Assembly (NCBI GenBank): GCA_902803315.1
Contig: CADCPM010000006.1
Location: 1 to 61,378, forward strand
Source of the DNA: an uncultured Coriobacteriaceae bacterium
GTDB lineage: Bacteria; Actinomycetota; Coriobacteriia; Coriobacteriales; Atopobiaceae
DNA: 61,378 nt
Direction: 5' to 3'
Of this stretch, positions 49,835 to 58,406 are shown in pieces. A program made the position numbers and the translations under genes. The notes under the pieces are model-generated. The model was not told the origin of the DNA. It made no database searches and worked only from the letters and a program-made list of their open reading frames with translations. Within the stretch, counting starts at the first letter, position 1. Every line of letters begins with the position of its first letter.

Positions 49835-52800
49835 TTAGGCACGTGTGGGCTTAGATGGTTCCGAGATGCGCCTGCGGTGCCGCATGAGACCAATCAGCAG
49901 CGCGCAGGCGGCCCCCACCGCAACGGCAATCGCGCCCTCCGTTGCCATCGTGCTCACCCGCACCCCAGAAACGACGACGTCCTGCTCACGCGACGCCATA
50001 CCCGTGTAGTCGTCCACGTGAATGCGCACTTCGCGAGCATCAAACAGGGAACGGGCACCGAGCGGGAAGGTATAGGTCCCCTGCCGCACGCTCTCCCCCT
50101 CACCCACAGGCTCATTCGAGCCCTCGCGAAAAACGGGCACTGGTTCGCCGTCGACCGTCACGCGCACACGGTCGCCCTCGGTAATGGCGTCTACGATCCG
50201 GAAGGACGCGGTATAGCCCCTTCCCACGACGGGCGTGCGGGGCACGTCGACGTCCTCAATGGCAGGTCCGCGTTCGTCGAGGGTAAAGGCAACGGTGGCG
50301 CTCTTGCTTGCAGGCCCCACCCCAACGCCTCGATCGAGCCTCGTCGGGGCGGACTCCCAAAACGAGGCCGTCGTATTGTTGTTGCGCGCCCTGTCACGGG
50401 AGCTCACGTCCACCCTATAGGCGCCCTGACCACCGTCTCCATGGTCGGACGAGCTCCCTTGGCCAAAGTTTGCCGCGTTGATGGTATACACGTATTCCGA
50501 CCAGCCCTCATAGGGATTGCATGCGCTCGCCTCCGTGGAAGACGCAAGGACATACCCCTCCCCTCCGCCAGAGTCGACCATGGGCAGCTCGCTCGTGGCA
50601 AAGGCGTGCTCCTTGGTGACCAGGTGATCGCCCTCCTCGGCACCGCTCACGTTGATCTCGTGGACCACGATGCGCGGCGCCTGCGGCAAAGGCGCATCCG
50701 ACTGTCCGTCCCCATCATTCGAATCCAGACCGTCCAAGCCCTCAACGAAGAAGTTGGAGCCAAAGCGGTTTACCGAGAAGACCACCCTCTCGACCTGCGA
50801 GGCATTGCCGGCCTTGTCGGTAACACGTGCCTCTATGGTGTACACGTCGTCTGCATCCATGAGGTAGCGAGGACCGGTCCCGTCGTCTGCAAGGCCAAGG
50901 TTTCCCCATTCGGCATGCGCGCCTGCAGTCCCCTGTGGCACCACGAGCGCGTCACGAGCGATTGCCGTGGACGAGTCGTTGCGCTTGCCCAAAAGGCGGA
51001 CCTCAACGCCAGCGAGGTCGAAGTTTGCCTCGTCCCAGAACTCCACTACCGGGGCCATTCCCCTGCAAAAGGCCATACCGTCCTTTAGCTCCGTAACCTC
51101 AGGCGACACCTCATAGAGCTCATCGTCGCTTACCCGCTTTCCGAACCTCACGTGAGGCGCCTGCGTGTCTATAACGAAATCCGGCTCGACGAAGGGCATG
51201 GCCTCGTTTCCCGCCAAGTCACGCCCCGCTATGCGCAGGGTAGCCGGACTTGAATCTGGTGCGTCCTGCATAAAGGAGACCGTACACGTATGGACATCTC
51301 CCGCAGACGACCAGGTGCCAACCGATCCGGTGGTCTGTATGCTCATGAGGGCAGGATCGAAGTTATGCTCTATAACCGTTATGGTGGCCGTGCGCGGCGC
51401 ACGATAGTACCTGCCGTTGCGCGCATCGACGTTGTCCCACGTCACCTGTATGGCTGGAGGGGTCTGGTCCACGGTAAAGGTTCCTACGGCAACCAGCTCC
51501 GACCGATTGGCCGCCATGTCTTCCACCTGCGCCTCGATGCGATAGTGCCCGTCTAATTCGAGCGTGTGCTCGAGCTCATAGACTGGGGAGACACCATTAA
51601 GGTCACGTGCCCGAATGGGCGTAACGCTCGTACTTCCACCTTCGACCCCCTGCTCTGCGTAAATGGTCGCCACGGTTCGGTTTGGGTCAAAGCGCCTCAC
51701 GTAGTCGAGGTTGTGCTCCGTAACCACAAGGCGCGCCGTCTGGGGCGTGTTGTAATAGGTACCTTGGTCCACGCCCTCTATGCGCACCACGGGCTGGGTC
51801 GTATCGCATACGAGCGCCAGGGGATGCAGCGTGCCGCCATCGAGCGCGACGTTTTGGGCCCCAGCATCGTGTGCCGACAAAACCTTGCCGGTACGGTCGA
51901 GCGACCACACCCGCTCGTTGCCCGCCACGTCACGAATGTGCACCAAGACGTTGCGCTCGAAGTCCGTGTTTTGCGCCTGCGACGAGGCGAGGTCTCGCAG
52001 CGTGAGGTCAAGCGTGGCGACCTTGCTCGTTCCCACGAGCTTCCTCCGCACGTCATAGACCTTGTCGGGATCGTCCACCCAAATCGAGTCCAGGCCGTAC
52101 TCGTCCGAGATCAGGAAGGACAGGCGTGCGGGAATGCCGCCGAGACCGTTATAGAAGAGCACGGGGTCCGATCCCGCACCATCTCTTTCCACCGCCACGG
52201 GAGGCTTGCTCGCGCTCACCCGCTCCATGGCCGGCGCCGTTTGGTCCACCACGAAGGATAGGGGCACCTTTGCGACCTCGTTGCCAGCCATATCCACCGC
52301 ATGCACCGCAAGGCTCTTCCTCCCCGCACCAGTAAGTGGCTCTTCCTCGCAATAGGTCATCGAGGCCGTGTAGGTCTTATTGCCATCCGCCTCACATCGC
52401 ACGAGCCTCCATGGGGGAACCACCTCATTGCCCGCAGAATCCACAACCATCGTGTTCCCAAGGTCCAAATTGCGATCCGTTATGAAGAAGTCCACGGTCA
52501 CCGGCTGCCTGAAACAGTCCAGATTCCCTATCCGCTGGGGCTTGGCAGAGCCTTGAGCGTAGGCACACGCAACCGAGGGCGTCGCTGTGTCTATGGTGAA
52601 CTCTCCGGACTCGTAAAGACCCCCTTCGCTTACCGTCGTTTTTCCAGCTCCCTCAAGGGGGTTGCCCGCAACGTCTGTGCCCTCGATCCTGAGGGAGTAG
52701 GTGCCGTCCGCCGGAAACGTCACGGTGCGCACATACGTGTTTGCGGTGCCATCCTCATGCCATGGGCTCATCGATACATCCTGCGGCACGTGGCCGTCAC

Positions 52801-54817
52801 GCGCCTGCACGGCCATGCGCACAAGCTCGCCGTCGTTGAGCTGTTCCGCCGAGAGGTTCCTCTCGGCAAGGCGCACCGTGGCCACGCGCGACCCTCGGTA
52901 GTACGCACCCTCATGTCGCACGTCGTCGTACGCGACCTCAAGCGCAGGACGGGTCGTATCCACCACGAAGCTCCTAGACATCGTGGAGACGTTGCCAGCC
53001 ATGTCCCTTGCGGTGGCCGTTGCCACATAGCTTCCGTCAGTCGCATGGGTGGCGCAATCCGCGACTATGGGGACGTCGTATGTGTGGCGTGTGTCGCGCA
53101 CGAGCGCGCCGTCGTATCCCGCCAAACGCATGAGCAGCGGCTGCTCGACGCCGTCCTTGCGCACGCTGAGCAGCACCTGCTCCGCGTCGCGCGTCGCAAC
53201 GTAGCCATGGGTGGCATCCTCTACCAAAAGGCTGAGGGTATGTGCGGCATTGATGTTCTCACCCTCTCGTATGCCCTCAAAGGCAAGGGATGGCGCCAAG
53301 GTATCCTCTATGAGCTTTGCGGGGTGACCGGCATGCGTTATGGGCTCGTGGGTCCCATCGTGTACGAGGGGCTCGTTCTCCACATCGGTCACCTCATCCG
53401 CAACCACCCTTGGGCCGCGCGAGTGCAACGACCAGCGCGTGACGTTGTTCGCCATGTCACACACCACGATTTCCACGTCGTTGGTCAGAGGTCCGGCCGC
53501 GAGCACGACTTGCGCGCGCTTTTTGTCGTCCGAGACGTTTGTGAGCTCGTGGCGCACTGTCGCATCATGTGCGTTGACCAATTCGAGCGAGCGGATGCCG
53601 GACTCGTCGTCAAGATGAAGGTCAAGCACGGTCTGCCGATTAAAAAACGCGATAGGCGCCCCACCCGGCTCATCGTCGAGGACGAATGAGGGAACGTTGT
53701 TGAGCGTTGGGCGAACTACCGGCGCCTTCGTGTCCACCACGATGGTCGCAGGCACGCCCAATTCGCGCCGCACGTCCTCCGCTGAAGAGTCGAGTGCGTT
53801 GCCCGCCGCGTCCCACGCACGCACGACAGGTGGGGCAAACATGCCCTCGGCATAGTGGACCACACCCTCGCAGACGCGCTTGCCGTCCACGACATCGCTC
53901 GTCCACTGATCGTACCGCACGCCCTCGTCGTTGGACTCACCCACGCTTCCGGCCAGCAACGTCGCAAGGGCGATGCCATCCACCGTCGTTCGGCTTTCGT
54001 CGAGGGTGGGGTCCTCGACTCTTACGCGCACCGCGACCCCGTGGTTGAAGTACAGGGTATCGCCAACGGCGAAGGCCTCTTCCCAGGGACCCGCCATCGA
54101 CGCCTTCGGAGCGTTGGTGTCCACGCAAAACGTGGCGGCAACCGTGGTTTCCTCATCGTCCGTATTCCTTACCCTTACCTGCAGGCTATACGTTCCGTCC
54201 AAGAGCTCCTCTGCGGTGCGCAAAACGAAGGACGAGCCCTCCCCATCCTTGCGCTCCCATGCACCCGCAAAGGCCACGTCGCTTCCCGACCCATCCAAGA
54301 GCTCTGCCTGCGCATCCAGACGGCCTTGGTCATCCATGCGCAAGCCGTCCCCCTTTGCCTCGATTACCAGACACGCGTGCTCCGAGACTACGCCCTCGTT
54401 CGGTATGGGTTGCGACCCCAACGTCACCTCCACGGAAATGGGCGCCGCATCGTGTGATGGCGATTCCGGCGTATTGCCAGAGTTCTCATCGCCTTTGTTG
54501 CCCTTGTCATCTGGGGGCGTGTCCCCCTTACGCAAAGGCTTCTGGCCTTCCACGAGCTCGGTATCGCCCGTTGCGGATTCCCGCATTGCCTGCGCCTCTT
54601 GCTGTACAGCGTCGGCGGAACAGGAGGTAACGTCCGAGCCGGCCACCTTTTGCGCCTCCCCATACGACACAGACGTGGGCACGAGGGCACCCACCAGGGC
54701 AAACGACGCAATGCCGCACACTACTCTTTTTCCGGCAAGCGCCAGCAGGTCTTCGTCAGCCAGACTTCGGCGACTGGATAACCGCATGTCGGATAACCGC
54801 GCGTCAGGATGGATCAT
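49835..54817 (-). CDS. Giant Ig-like repeat, membrane-anchored surface protein of the T7SS locus
   Basis: A ~1660-residue exported protein. A signal-like hydrophobic segment spans about residues 30-52. A Ser/Asp/Gly/Pro-rich stretch follows. About nine bacterial Ig-like domains come next, each marked by a VDTxxP-type strand (VDTNAP, VDTKAP, VDTTRP, IDTATP, VDQTAP, CDTTQP, VDQTPP, IDTQAP). Several contain a second repeated ERNLS/DRNLD/EHNLD/EHNFD motif. A single C-terminal helix (EGAIAVAVGAACALLIGLM) and a basic tail anchor it. Position in the operon suggests it is a surface part of the secretion machine, perhaps replacing EsaA/YueB. ATG 54817 overlaps the upstream stop by one base; GTG 54820 is the alternative. 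Confidence 0.8.
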   Translation of the reverse strand: MIHPDARLSDMRLSSRRSLADEDLLALAGKRVVCGIASFALVGALVPTSVSYGEAQKVAGSDVTSCSADAVQQEAQAMRESATGDTELVEGQKPLRKGDTPPDDKGNKGDENSGNTPESPSHDAAPISVEVTLGSQPIPNEGVVSEHACLVIEAKGDGLRMDDQGRLDAQAELLDGSGSDVAFAGAWERKDGEGSSFVLRTAEELLDGTYSLQVRVRNTDDEETTVAATFCVDTNAPKASMAGPWEEAFAVGDTLYFNHGVAVRVRVEDPTLDESRTTVDGIALATLLAGSVGESNDEGVRYDQWTSDVVDGKRVCEGVVHYAEGMFAPPVVRAWDAAGNALDSSAEDVRRELGVPATIVVDTKAPVVRPTLNNVPSFVLDDEPGGAPIAFFNRQTVLDLHLDDESGIRSLELVNAHDATVRHELTNVSDDKKRAQVVLAAGPLTNDVEIVVCDMANNVTRWSLHSRGPRVVADEVTDVENEPLVHDGTHEPITHAGHPAKLIEDTLAPSLAFEGIREGENINAAHTLSLLVEDATHGYVATRDAEQVLLSVRKDGVEQPLLMRLAGYDGALVRDTRHTYDVPIVADCATHATDGSYVATATARDMAGNVSTMSRSFVVDTTRPALEVAYDDVRHEGAYYRGSRVATVRLAERNLSAEQLNDGELVRMAVQARDGHVPQDVSMSPWHEDGTANTYVRTVTFPADGTYSLRIEGTDVAGNPLEGAGKTTVSEGGLYESGEFTIDTATPSVACAYAQGSAKPQRIGNLDCFRQPVTVDFFITDRNLDLGNTMVVDSAGNEVVPPWRLVRCEADGNKTYTASMTYCEEEPLTGAGRKSLAVHAVDMAGNEVAKVPLSFVVDQTAPAMERVSASKPPVAVERDGAGSDPVLFYNGLGGIPARLSFLISDEYGLDSIWVDDPDKVYDVRRKLVGTSKVATLDLTLRDLASSQAQNTDFERNVLVHIRDVAGNERVWSLDRTGKVLSAHDAGAQNVALDGGTLHPLALVCDTTQPVVRIEGVDQGTYYNTPQTARLVVTEHNLDYVRRFDPNRTVATIYAEQGVEGGSTSVTPIRARDLNGVSPVYELEHTLELDGHYRIEAQVEDMAANRSELVAVGTFTVDQTPPAIQVTWDNVDARNGRYYRAPRTATITVIEHNFDPALMSIQTTGSVGTWSSAGDVHTCTVSFMQDAPDSSPATLRIAGRDLAGNEAMPFVEPDFVIDTQAPHVRFGKRVSDDELYEVSPEVTELKDGMAFCRGMAPVVEFWDEANFDLAGVEVRLLGKRNDSSTAIARDALVVPQGTAGAHAEWGNLGLADDGTGPRYLMDADDVYTIEARVTDKAGNASQVERVVFSVNRFGSNFFVEGLDGLDSNDGDGQSDAPLPQAPRIVVHEINVSGAEEGDHLVTKEHAFATSELPMVDSGGGEGYVLASSTEASACNPYEGWSEYVYTINAANFGQGSSSDHGDGGQGAYRVDVSSRDRARNNNTTASFWESAPTRLDRGVGVGPASKSATVAFTLDERGPAIEDVDVPRTPVVGRGYTASFRIVDAITEGDRVRVTVDGEPVPVFREGSNEPVGEGESVRQGTYTFPLGARSLFDAREVRIHVDDYTGMASREQDVVVSGVRVSTMATEGAIAVAVGAACALLIGLMRHRRRISEPSKPTRA

Positions 54818-55194
54818 CACGCTTCCCCCTCTATCCCCTCGCAGTCCTTGCCTCCCAGCAGCACCAAGCGCTCGACCACCTCAAACGCAGCCTGATTGCC
54901 GGTGCCTTCCATAGGGGTAGCCACATACACTTGGGTACCAACGTTGTCGTCCTCATAGATAACCTGCGTGGGCGTATCGTCTGGCGTAAGCGCCACCCTC
55001 GCTGGACGACCCCTCCCAGAGACCTGAGCGGGCCGCATCTCGTCGATTCCGCGCCGCCGGGACCTCCCCGAGAGGTCGTCGCGCACACCGCGAATGTCGT
55101 AGGCAAAATAGAACCGCGCTGAGCGCACAGCCAAAAACAAGGCCCCAGCGAGCAGTAAAACCCCAAGCGCAAAGAGCGCGCGATACGCTGTCAT
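54817..55194 (-). CDS. Single-pass membrane protein of the T7SS operon
   Basis: A 125-residue protein: one N-terminal helix (about residues 5-24), then a conserved-looking YDIRGVRDDLSGRSRRRGIDEM segment and an acidic tail with possible Thr phosphosites (TPDDTPTQVI, EDDNVGTQV). It overlaps both neighbours (ATGA with the kinase gene), so it is translationally coupled. It has the size and topology expected of an EssA-like bitopic component, but I see no sequence signature to call it that. Its Thr-rich tail could be a kinase target read by the FHA domains; this is inference. Confidence 0.7.
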   Translation of the reverse strand: MTAYRALFALGVLLLAGALFLAVRSARFYFAYDIRGVRDDLSGRSRRRGIDEMRPAQVSGRGRPARVALTPDDTPTQVIYEDDNVGTQVYVATPMEGTGNQAAFEVVERLVLLGGKDCEGIEGEA

Positions 55195-57071
55195 AGCTCA
55201 CCCTCCTGTGCTTCCAACGCCAAAACCGGATTGGCGTACACGTTCTGAATGGTCTGCTCGGCGGTCTTTATCCCGGCCGTGATCTCCTCGAATACGGGCC
55301 CGAAGACCTGCTGATACTCCGATGCCTGCGAGAAGTCCCGCAATCCCTCCGCACACCTGCGCGCGCTCGCGAGAAGCGATTCCGCTTGCTCGCGCGTAAC
55401 TCCCGCGCGCGAGAAGCCCGCTAGATAGGTGTTGGACGAGAGCGCCTCCACGGCCACCTGGCACAAGCGCACGCGCACGCCCTCGGCACACTTCCTGGCA
55501 TCTGGCACGTTGTTCTGTGTCTCGAGTGAGCGCGAGATGGCGTCCCAAAACGCCCGATATGCCTCCGATGCGCCGCGCCCCTCTTGCCCCGCGCGCGTGA
55601 CCGTCTTGTAGAACGAGGCCACCACACCATAGGCCTTGGCCGCCTGCACGTCCGCATCATCGATGCGCTGCCTCCCATGGCCCGAACTCTCGCCACATGC
55701 CTCCACGGCACGGTCGAACCAAGGTGCGGCCGCGTCGATGCTCGCTACCGCGACGTTTCCCACCGAACCGCCCGCCTGATCCAGGCCGTAGTAACTCAGG
55801 TAGGCAATGCCCGCGTCAAAGCAAAGCTGCGCGTATCCGTCGTTCTTCTCCAAGCCTTCCGCATGCGACAAGGCCTTGCGCCAGCGCACGTCCTCCGCGT
55901 CGCTGAGTCTGAAGTCGTCCTCGTACACCTCAAGGAGCCGTGCATAGGGCTCAATGCTCGCGGGAGAGGTTGCGATTGCCTCCATGCAGGCCCTCTCGGC
56001 ATCTGATATGCCATCGTCTGGTGCGGTAGCCGACGCCGCATGCGCCTCTCGGACAAATGCCCTGAAGTTCGACTGGCGCAACGCGGCGCCACAGAGGAGG
56101 CACGCACAGCCGGCGAGTGCCGTGCAAACGGCGGCGGCGGCGCGTCGCCTGAAGCGAGTGATCTTGCGACGCTGCGCGTCTCTCCACTCCTGGGTCATCT
56201 CGCGGTAGTGCATCAGGTCGTAGCGCATTTCCTCCATCGATGCGTAGCGCAAAGACCGGTCGGCTTGCGTGGCGCGCGTTAGGATGCGCTCCAGCCCCTC
56301 GGAGAGCTGCGGGTTCCACTCGCGGATCGGTCGCATGCAAAACTGAACCGAGCTGCCGCCCAACTCGTCGGCAACCAGCCGCGGCACGTGTCCCGTAACG
56401 AGGGAATACAGCGTCGCTCCCAGGGCATATACATCGGCACGTTCGTCTATGCCCGCATCCTCCGATGGCAGGCGAAGGCGCTCGCCCGACGAGGGGCTAG
56501 GTATTTGCTCTGGCGGCGCATAGCCAGGCGTGCCCACGACTCGCCCATCCGCTTTGCGACTTGGCTCACATTCCAAGGCAATGCCAAAGTCGATGAGCCG
56601 TATCGTGCCATCGTCGCGCAGAATGACGTTGGACGGCTTCATGTCGCGATAGACCACAGGTGGATTCCTTCGATGCAGGTAGGCCAAGACGTCACAGAGC
56701 TGGATTCCCCAGTCAATTACGCTCTCTTGCTCGAAGGGGTGACCCTGCTCACGCATGAGCGCGCCCAGCTCCGTTCCATCGACGTAGTCCATAACCACGA
56801 ATACCTCTGCGCCCGTGTCGTGAATGTCAACCACACGGGGAATGGCCGGATGATCCAGGCACTTCATAAAATTGGCCTCGTCGAGGATGGCCTGGCGCAT
56901 CGCCTCCTTTTGCGCGCCACCGGTATTGGGCTTTACCTCCTTGATGGCCCACAGCTTGCCCAAGCGCTCGTCTCGCGCAAGCCATACGTTGGCCATGCCG
57001 CCTTTGCCAAGCGCTTCGATAACCTGGTACTTGCCATCTATGGTGTTGCCTACGCGAACGGAGCCACTCAT
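55191..57071 (-). CDS. Transmembrane Ser/Thr protein kinase
   Basis: A 626-residue PknB-like kinase. Residues ~10-290 form the kinase domain: LGKGGMANVWLA, Lys in AIKEVK, catalytic VVYRDMKPSN (Tyr replaces His of HRD), DFGIA, and VGTPGYAPPEQ activation loop. A helix follows at about residues 315-335, then a ~290-residue extracytoplasmic region predicted helical (TPR-like length, no PASTA repeats). It would phosphorylate Thr on T7SS proteins, opposed by the PP2C encoded before it. ATGA overlaps with both neighbouring genes indicate tight coupling. Confidence 0.9.
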   Translation of the reverse strand: MSGSVRVGNTIDGKYQVIEALGKGGMANVWLARDERLGKLWAIKEVKPNTGGAQKEAMRQAILDEANFMKCLDHPAIPRVVDIHDTGAEVFVVMDYVDGTELGALMREQGHPFEQESVIDWGIQLCDVLAYLHRRNPPVVYRDMKPSNVILRDDGTIRLIDFGIALECEPSRKADGRVVGTPGYAPPEQIPSPSSGERLRLPSEDAGIDERADVYALGATLYSLVTGHVPRLVADELGGSSVQFCMRPIREWNPQLSEGLERILTRATQADRSLRYASMEEMRYDLMHYREMTQEWRDAQRRKITRFRRRAAAAVCTALAGCACLLCGAALRQSNFRAFVREAHAASATAPDDGISDAERACMEAIATSPASIEPYARLLEVYEDDFRLSDAEDVRWRKALSHAEGLEKNDGYAQLCFDAGIAYLSYYGLDQAGGSVGNVAVASIDAAAPWFDRAVEACGESSGHGRQRIDDADVQAAKAYGVVASFYKTVTRAGQEGRGASEAYRAFWDAISRSLETQNNVPDARKCAEGVRVRLCQVAVEALSSNTYLAGFSRAGVTREQAESLLASARRCAEGLRDFSQASEYQQVFGPVFEEITAGIKTAEQTIQNVYANPVLALEAQEGEL

Positions 57072-57946
57072 CGCCGGTCCCCCTCAAGCATTACGACAGT
57101 GCTTGGGGTCGCCTGCGCGTCGTGAGGGCCTGCCGGCGTGCGGGACGCAACGGATCGCCCTCTGGCGGGGCCGCCTCCCCATCGAAGGCAGGCAATCGTC
57201 GCGTTGTCTCGCTCGCCAGCCCGTCGGGCGCCCTCCACAAGCCGTCTGCAGGCGGCTTCCAACAAAGCGTCTTTGTTCGTTTCCCATGGGAACGTTCGCA
57301 GGAGGCAGGGTTCGTCAACCGTCTTATATGCGCCGTCGCTGCAGAGCAGCATGAGGTCTCCCTCATGCAGCGCACCCCTTACGAACGCCGGGTCCAGACG
57401 CTCGCTCGTTCCCACCGACTGCAGGATCACGTTGCTGAGCGAAGACGCGCTTGCCTCCTGCGGCGCCAACTTTCCCTGCGCCAACAGATGTGACACCAGC
57501 GTCTGGTCTTCGGTGAGCTGCGTCACCCGACCCTCTCTGAGCGCATATGCCCTACAGTCGCCCACATGTCCCACGAGGTAGGAGTCCCCCTGCGCAAGGA
57601 GGCCGGTAAACGTGGTCCCGAGTTTGATGGAGTGCCTGAGTCCATAGGCGCGTATGGAGTCATTGAGGCCATCTAGAAGCGAGCGCCATGCCTGTTCCAG
57701 CGAGTCAAGGAGCGCGTCTCCCCTCACGGAGCGCATGAGATTTGGCAAATCCTCCTCAAACCAACTCGTGAACGCGCGCACGACCATGGCGCTTGCCACC
57801 TCACCGCGTTCCAGGCCGCCCACACCGTCGCAAACGACCACGAGGGCCACCTCGCCCTGCCTGGTGTTCGCCACGAGCGCGCAGCAGGAATCCTGATTGG
57901 ACGAACGCGTGTCGCCCTTGTCGCTATACAACGCGATGCGAGACAT
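57068..57946 (-). CDS. PP2C-type Ser/Thr phosphatase
   Basis: A 292-residue soluble PPM-family phosphatase. Metal-binding and catalytic motifs are present: NQDSC, VVCDGVGG, LVGHVGDCRAY, LLCSDGAYK and RDNATI. The last ~45 residues are a basic, Thr/Pro-rich tail. It pairs with the kinase in the next gene (4-base overlap) as a phosphorylation switch. ATG 57946 follows AGGGG; the upstream frame is not coding because a short peptide gene occupies it in another frame. Confidence 0.9.
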   Translation of the reverse strand: MSRIALYSDKGDTRSSNQDSCCALVANTRQGEVALVVVCDGVGGLERGEVASAMVVRAFTSWFEEDLPNLMRSVRGDALLDSLEQAWRSLLDGLNDSIRAYGLRHSIKLGTTFTGLLAQGDSYLVGHVGDCRAYALREGRVTQLTEDQTLVSHLLAQGKLAPQEASASSLSNVILQSVGTSERLDPAFVRGALHEGDLMLLCSDGAYKTVDEPCLLRTFPWETNKDALLEAACRRLVEGARRAGERDNATIACLRWGGGPARGRSVASRTPAGPHDAQATPSTVVMLEGDRR

Positions 57947-57954
57947 GGGAGCCC

Positions 57955-58068
57955 CTAACGCGTACGCCGCTGGCGCGAGGCGCCCGTAACGCTTACCGCC
58001 AGAAGAAGCAAACCGACCATTGTGAAACCAATGGCAAATCCCACTGCCAATGCCTGCCATACGACCAT
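57955..58068 (-). CDS. 37-residue single-helix membrane peptide, first gene of the T7SS operon
   Basis: A 38-codon frame starting MVVWQALAVGFAIGF, forming one hydrophobic helix, and ending in a basic tail (SRQRRTR). ATG 58068 lies about 5 bases after GGGGGAGGG, the strongest ribosome binding site nearby. The TAG stop lies eight bases before the PP2C start. These features suggest a genuine membrane microprotein rather than leader noise. Confidence 0.6.
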   Translation of the reverse strand: MVVWQALAVGFAIGFTMVGLLLLAVSVTGASRQRRTR

Positions 58069-58257
58069 AGTGTCCCTCCCCCTTAAGGCTTGTGGGACAA
58101 AGCATAGGGTCTTATGGTCGACTATCTGCTCTCTTATTGGGCCCGTATGGCAGCTGGCTGTCGCATATTGCGCGGCTTTTTCCCGAAACCGAGCACATGC
58201 GCAGGTAGGGACGGTCTAGGTTCCATGCACTGGAGGCGCGCCAAAATGCATTCGCCC

Positions 58258-58283
58258 AAAAAAGCGCCCCTTTTTCGGGGCGC
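58258..58283 (-). terminator. Terminator of leuA
   Basis: On the minus strand AGCGCCCC, a GAAAAA loop and GGGGCGCT are followed by six T, a textbook terminator. The gap 58069-58406 also holds the T7SS promoter region (58069-58257, no clear -35/-10 pair) and a GCCCCCTGTCCCTATTTGGG element at 58384-58407 touching the leuA stop. Confidence 0.92.
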
Positions 58284-58406
58284 TGGCGAACTTTATGCAA
58301 AGCGATGCGAATTCTTGTCATTTTTGCGCAGACAGGAGCGGGCGAGCGTCTGGGAAAATGCGGGGAGGTAACGGCAGGCGACCGCCCCCTGTCCCTATTT
58401 GGGGCG

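Noticed and set aside
58069..58257. c-di-GMP (GEMM) riboswitch controlling the T7SS operon
   Set aside because: I looked for this because of the nearby c-di-GMP genes. The conserved GEMM core and terminator/antiterminator pair are absent.
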